Assembly: GCA_038216175.1 (NCBI GenBank)
Contig: JBBQQG010000112.1
Span: 1-6,952 of the forward strand
Direction: 5' to 3'
Origin: JBBQQG01 sp038216175
GTDB lineage: Bacteria > Patescibacteriota > Saccharimonadia > Saccharimonadales > OMJO01
DNA: 6,952 bases
Made by a program: the position numbers and the translations under genes. Positions 5,504-6,952 of this stretch are shown here, piece by piece; the first letter of the stretch is position 1, and each line of letters starts with the position of its first letter. A model generated the notes under the pieces. It searched no databases and was not told the DNA's origin. It saw only the letters and a list, made by a program, of their open reading frames with translations.

Positions 5504-6943
5504 GATGCCCAACTGTTCCGGTCAGTTATGTTTTTGAGATTATTTGGCGGGGCACGGGCCAACGACTCATCCAATCTGGATGAGCGATTAACACAAAGAG
5601 AAAGGCTGAAGTACGGCACAATATTGGACGAGGGCGACCAGGTATTTTTTTATCCATTACATACGGTACACTGTACACAGATAGGTTACGTATCAGAGTA
5701 ATTTTTAACGATTTGATTTTTACCGCAGCCCCTTGACATTTTAACAATACGGGAAACGTACAATAGCGGGAAGCTGTTCGCCACGTTAGACAATCAGTCA
5801 CGTAGCCTGATAAGCGACGGAACAGCAGCATCCGTTTGCAATGGTCGAAAACTAATGTCATTGATGACCAACCGGACGTTCATATTTCCCAGCGGACCGT
5901 TCAGTATTCGCTGGGACGGTTCGAGGTTGGCGGACGTTCTATTGAACACGTTCAACCAAACTGACCGGAAGATGCACCGTACTGCCTGGTATGACTCCAT
6001 GACTGACCGGTACATTTGGATGACAGATCGGCAGGCTCTTTGGGTTGCTCGGACATTGGACGTTCCCCTGTGTGGGTTTACAGGGTTAGATGGACCATGT
6101 CAAGCATCAGGTACAGTTGAGCTGCTCTGTCACGGTAGCTTTATTATTACACGTTGGGTTAATCGCTGCGAACAGCGTCATTGCAGTAAGCGAGTACCAG
6201 GATTGGCACCCAATCCGGACAGCGTGTTTTGACTCCCAATTCCGGACATTTTTTATGCCTGCTTCTTCATTTCTGATCTGATTCAGCCCAGACTGGCCTT
6301 AATCGAACGGGAATAATTACATGCAAATTCAGAAATCAAGAAAGGTACAGTTTTCAAAGTTTAAATATCCGAAAACGCGAAAAAAGTCCATCTCAAATAT
6401 CCGAGCCCCGTTGCTTTTTGTTTTTTGAGACGAACAATTTCATCATTTCCAAGTTGGAAATTCGCACTTTGTGGGATTCTGCCATTTCCTCAAATACTTA
6501 TCTTTCGATTTATCTGAGTTTGGGTTGAATCAGTTGAGACGTGAAACAGATATTTATGTCCAGAATTGGGAATCAAAACACGCTGTCCGGAACTGGTTGC
6601 CAATCCTTGTACATGTAATATAATTAAGGATTACATTGTAGCGGACTGGAAAAGGAACATTATACTTCCGGTTGTGTTTTCGGTGCTATTTCTATTGCGC
6701 GGCCTGACATACAGAAGGTAACCAAGTTTTTGCTCGGGTTAAATATCCTCGAAAACGTAATCCAGTGGTGGTTGGTTATACGGTTCTTCATTTGTTGCTT
6801 TTACTTACAGCCGTTTGTATGCTGTTTTGGACCAGCAATGGTGGCGATTGCTGTCAGTCGAGTTGGCCGTGCTAGAGGATCTTCGTCTAATAAAGAGAAG
6901 GGCACTTTCTGCTGTAATCCCTAACCCACGTGGCGGGGAATGA
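5504..6943 (+). CDS. receptor guanylate cyclase-like/NPR-type receptor, copy 2, four exons (5' partial, 3' end uncertain)
   Basis: Exons: A 5504-5641, B 5729-6110, C 6642-6717, D from 6811. All introns are GT-AG, with the same phases (0, 1, 2) as copy 1. Exon A has the same 138-bp length and exon B is one codon shorter. Visible product: ANF-receptor C-terminal half (NRTFIFPSG, WDGSRLADVLL, NQTDRKM), then DVPLCGF and GPC just before the membrane. The hydrophobic segment, residues 180-192, is only about 13 residues before an Arg, short for a membrane helix; exon C is 12 bp shorter than in copy 1. The tail starts SRLYAVLDQQWWRLL, similar to the start of a kinase-homology domain, and reads to TGA at 6941-6943. 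A possible donor GTAATC at 6914 could instead carry it into further exons beyond the window, so the 3' end is open. Protein identity to copy 1 over exons A and B is about 61% (106 of 174 by hand count). Sequons NDS, NQS and NQT occupy the same places as in copy 1. It is a predicted plasma-membrane receptor with unknown ligand. Confidence 0.72.
6195..6611 (+). mobile_element. Tc1/mariner-like MITE, family 1, copy b (in intron B of receptor copy 2)
   Basis: The element spans 6197-6609, flanked by TA on both sides. The left end begins CCAGGATTGGC and the right end, reversed, CAAGGATTGGC. Each end holds two TTCCGGACA-like motifs about 27 bp apart. The whole element aligns with the reverse complement of 1461-1848. 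It is 413 bp against 388 bp, the difference being mainly one lost motif interval at an end of the other copy. It accounts for most of the 531-bp intron between exons B and C, where copy 1 has 152 bp. No coding capacity. Confidence 0.85.
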
Positions 6944-6952
6944 AGATGTACT

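Noticed and set aside
6889..6894. AATAAA as a poly(A) signal
   Set aside because: It falls inside the exon D reading frame before the stop, so a role in 3' end formation is unlikely without transcript evidence.
6730..6924. 64-codon open frame with a hydrophobic, Cys-rich N-terminus
   Set aside because: It spans intron C and exon D of receptor copy 2 in the wrong frame; the exon D frame matches copy 1.

Overview
The window looks like nuclear DNA of an animal. Coding sequence occurs as short exons bounded by GT/AG splice sites with matching phases. Introns and intergenic DNA hold small non-autonomous DNA transposons, a minisatellite and AT-rich simple repeats. There are no bacterial-style operons. 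The gene content is two copies of a natriuretic-peptide-receptor/receptor-guanylate-cyclase type ectodomain and one intronless DUF4419 relic. Together with compact introns, this would suit a small-genome invertebrate such as a tardigrade, but that placement is a guess from family content.

Layout. Bases 98-874 are a DUF4419-family pseudogene with two small frameshifts and an internal deletion. Bases 1292-2798 are the 3' part of receptor copy 1: four exons covering the C-terminal half of the ANF-receptor ligand-binding fold, the juxtamembrane CGF...C motif, one membrane helix and a tail of about 42 residues ending in TAA. Bases 2835-3177 are a 343-bp element with perfect 16-bp terminal inverted repeats. 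Bases 3243-3558 are a minisatellite of 81-98 bp units, 4021-4258 a degenerate 7-bp repeat, and 4347-4721 another inverted-repeat element. Bases 5504-6943 are receptor copy 2, with the same four exons, phases and splice sites, reaching a TGA just before the window ends.

The two receptor copies are about 61% identical in protein over the two ectodomain exons (hand count). They keep their reading frames, their splice sites and three N-glycosylation sites. Both reach a stop soon after the membrane helix. No kinase-homology or cyclase sequence is visible in the 2.7 kb after copy 1, so copy 1 resembles a clearance-type (NPR-C-like) receptor or a truncated paralogue. The 5' ectodomain exons were not found for either copy.

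Each receptor copy carries one member of the same roughly 400-bp transposon family, in opposite orientations and in different introns. The matching intron of copy 2 preserves the empty target site for the insertion in copy 1, which confirms the TA target and dates that insertion after the duplication. No RNA gene, CRISPR array or origin was recognised.
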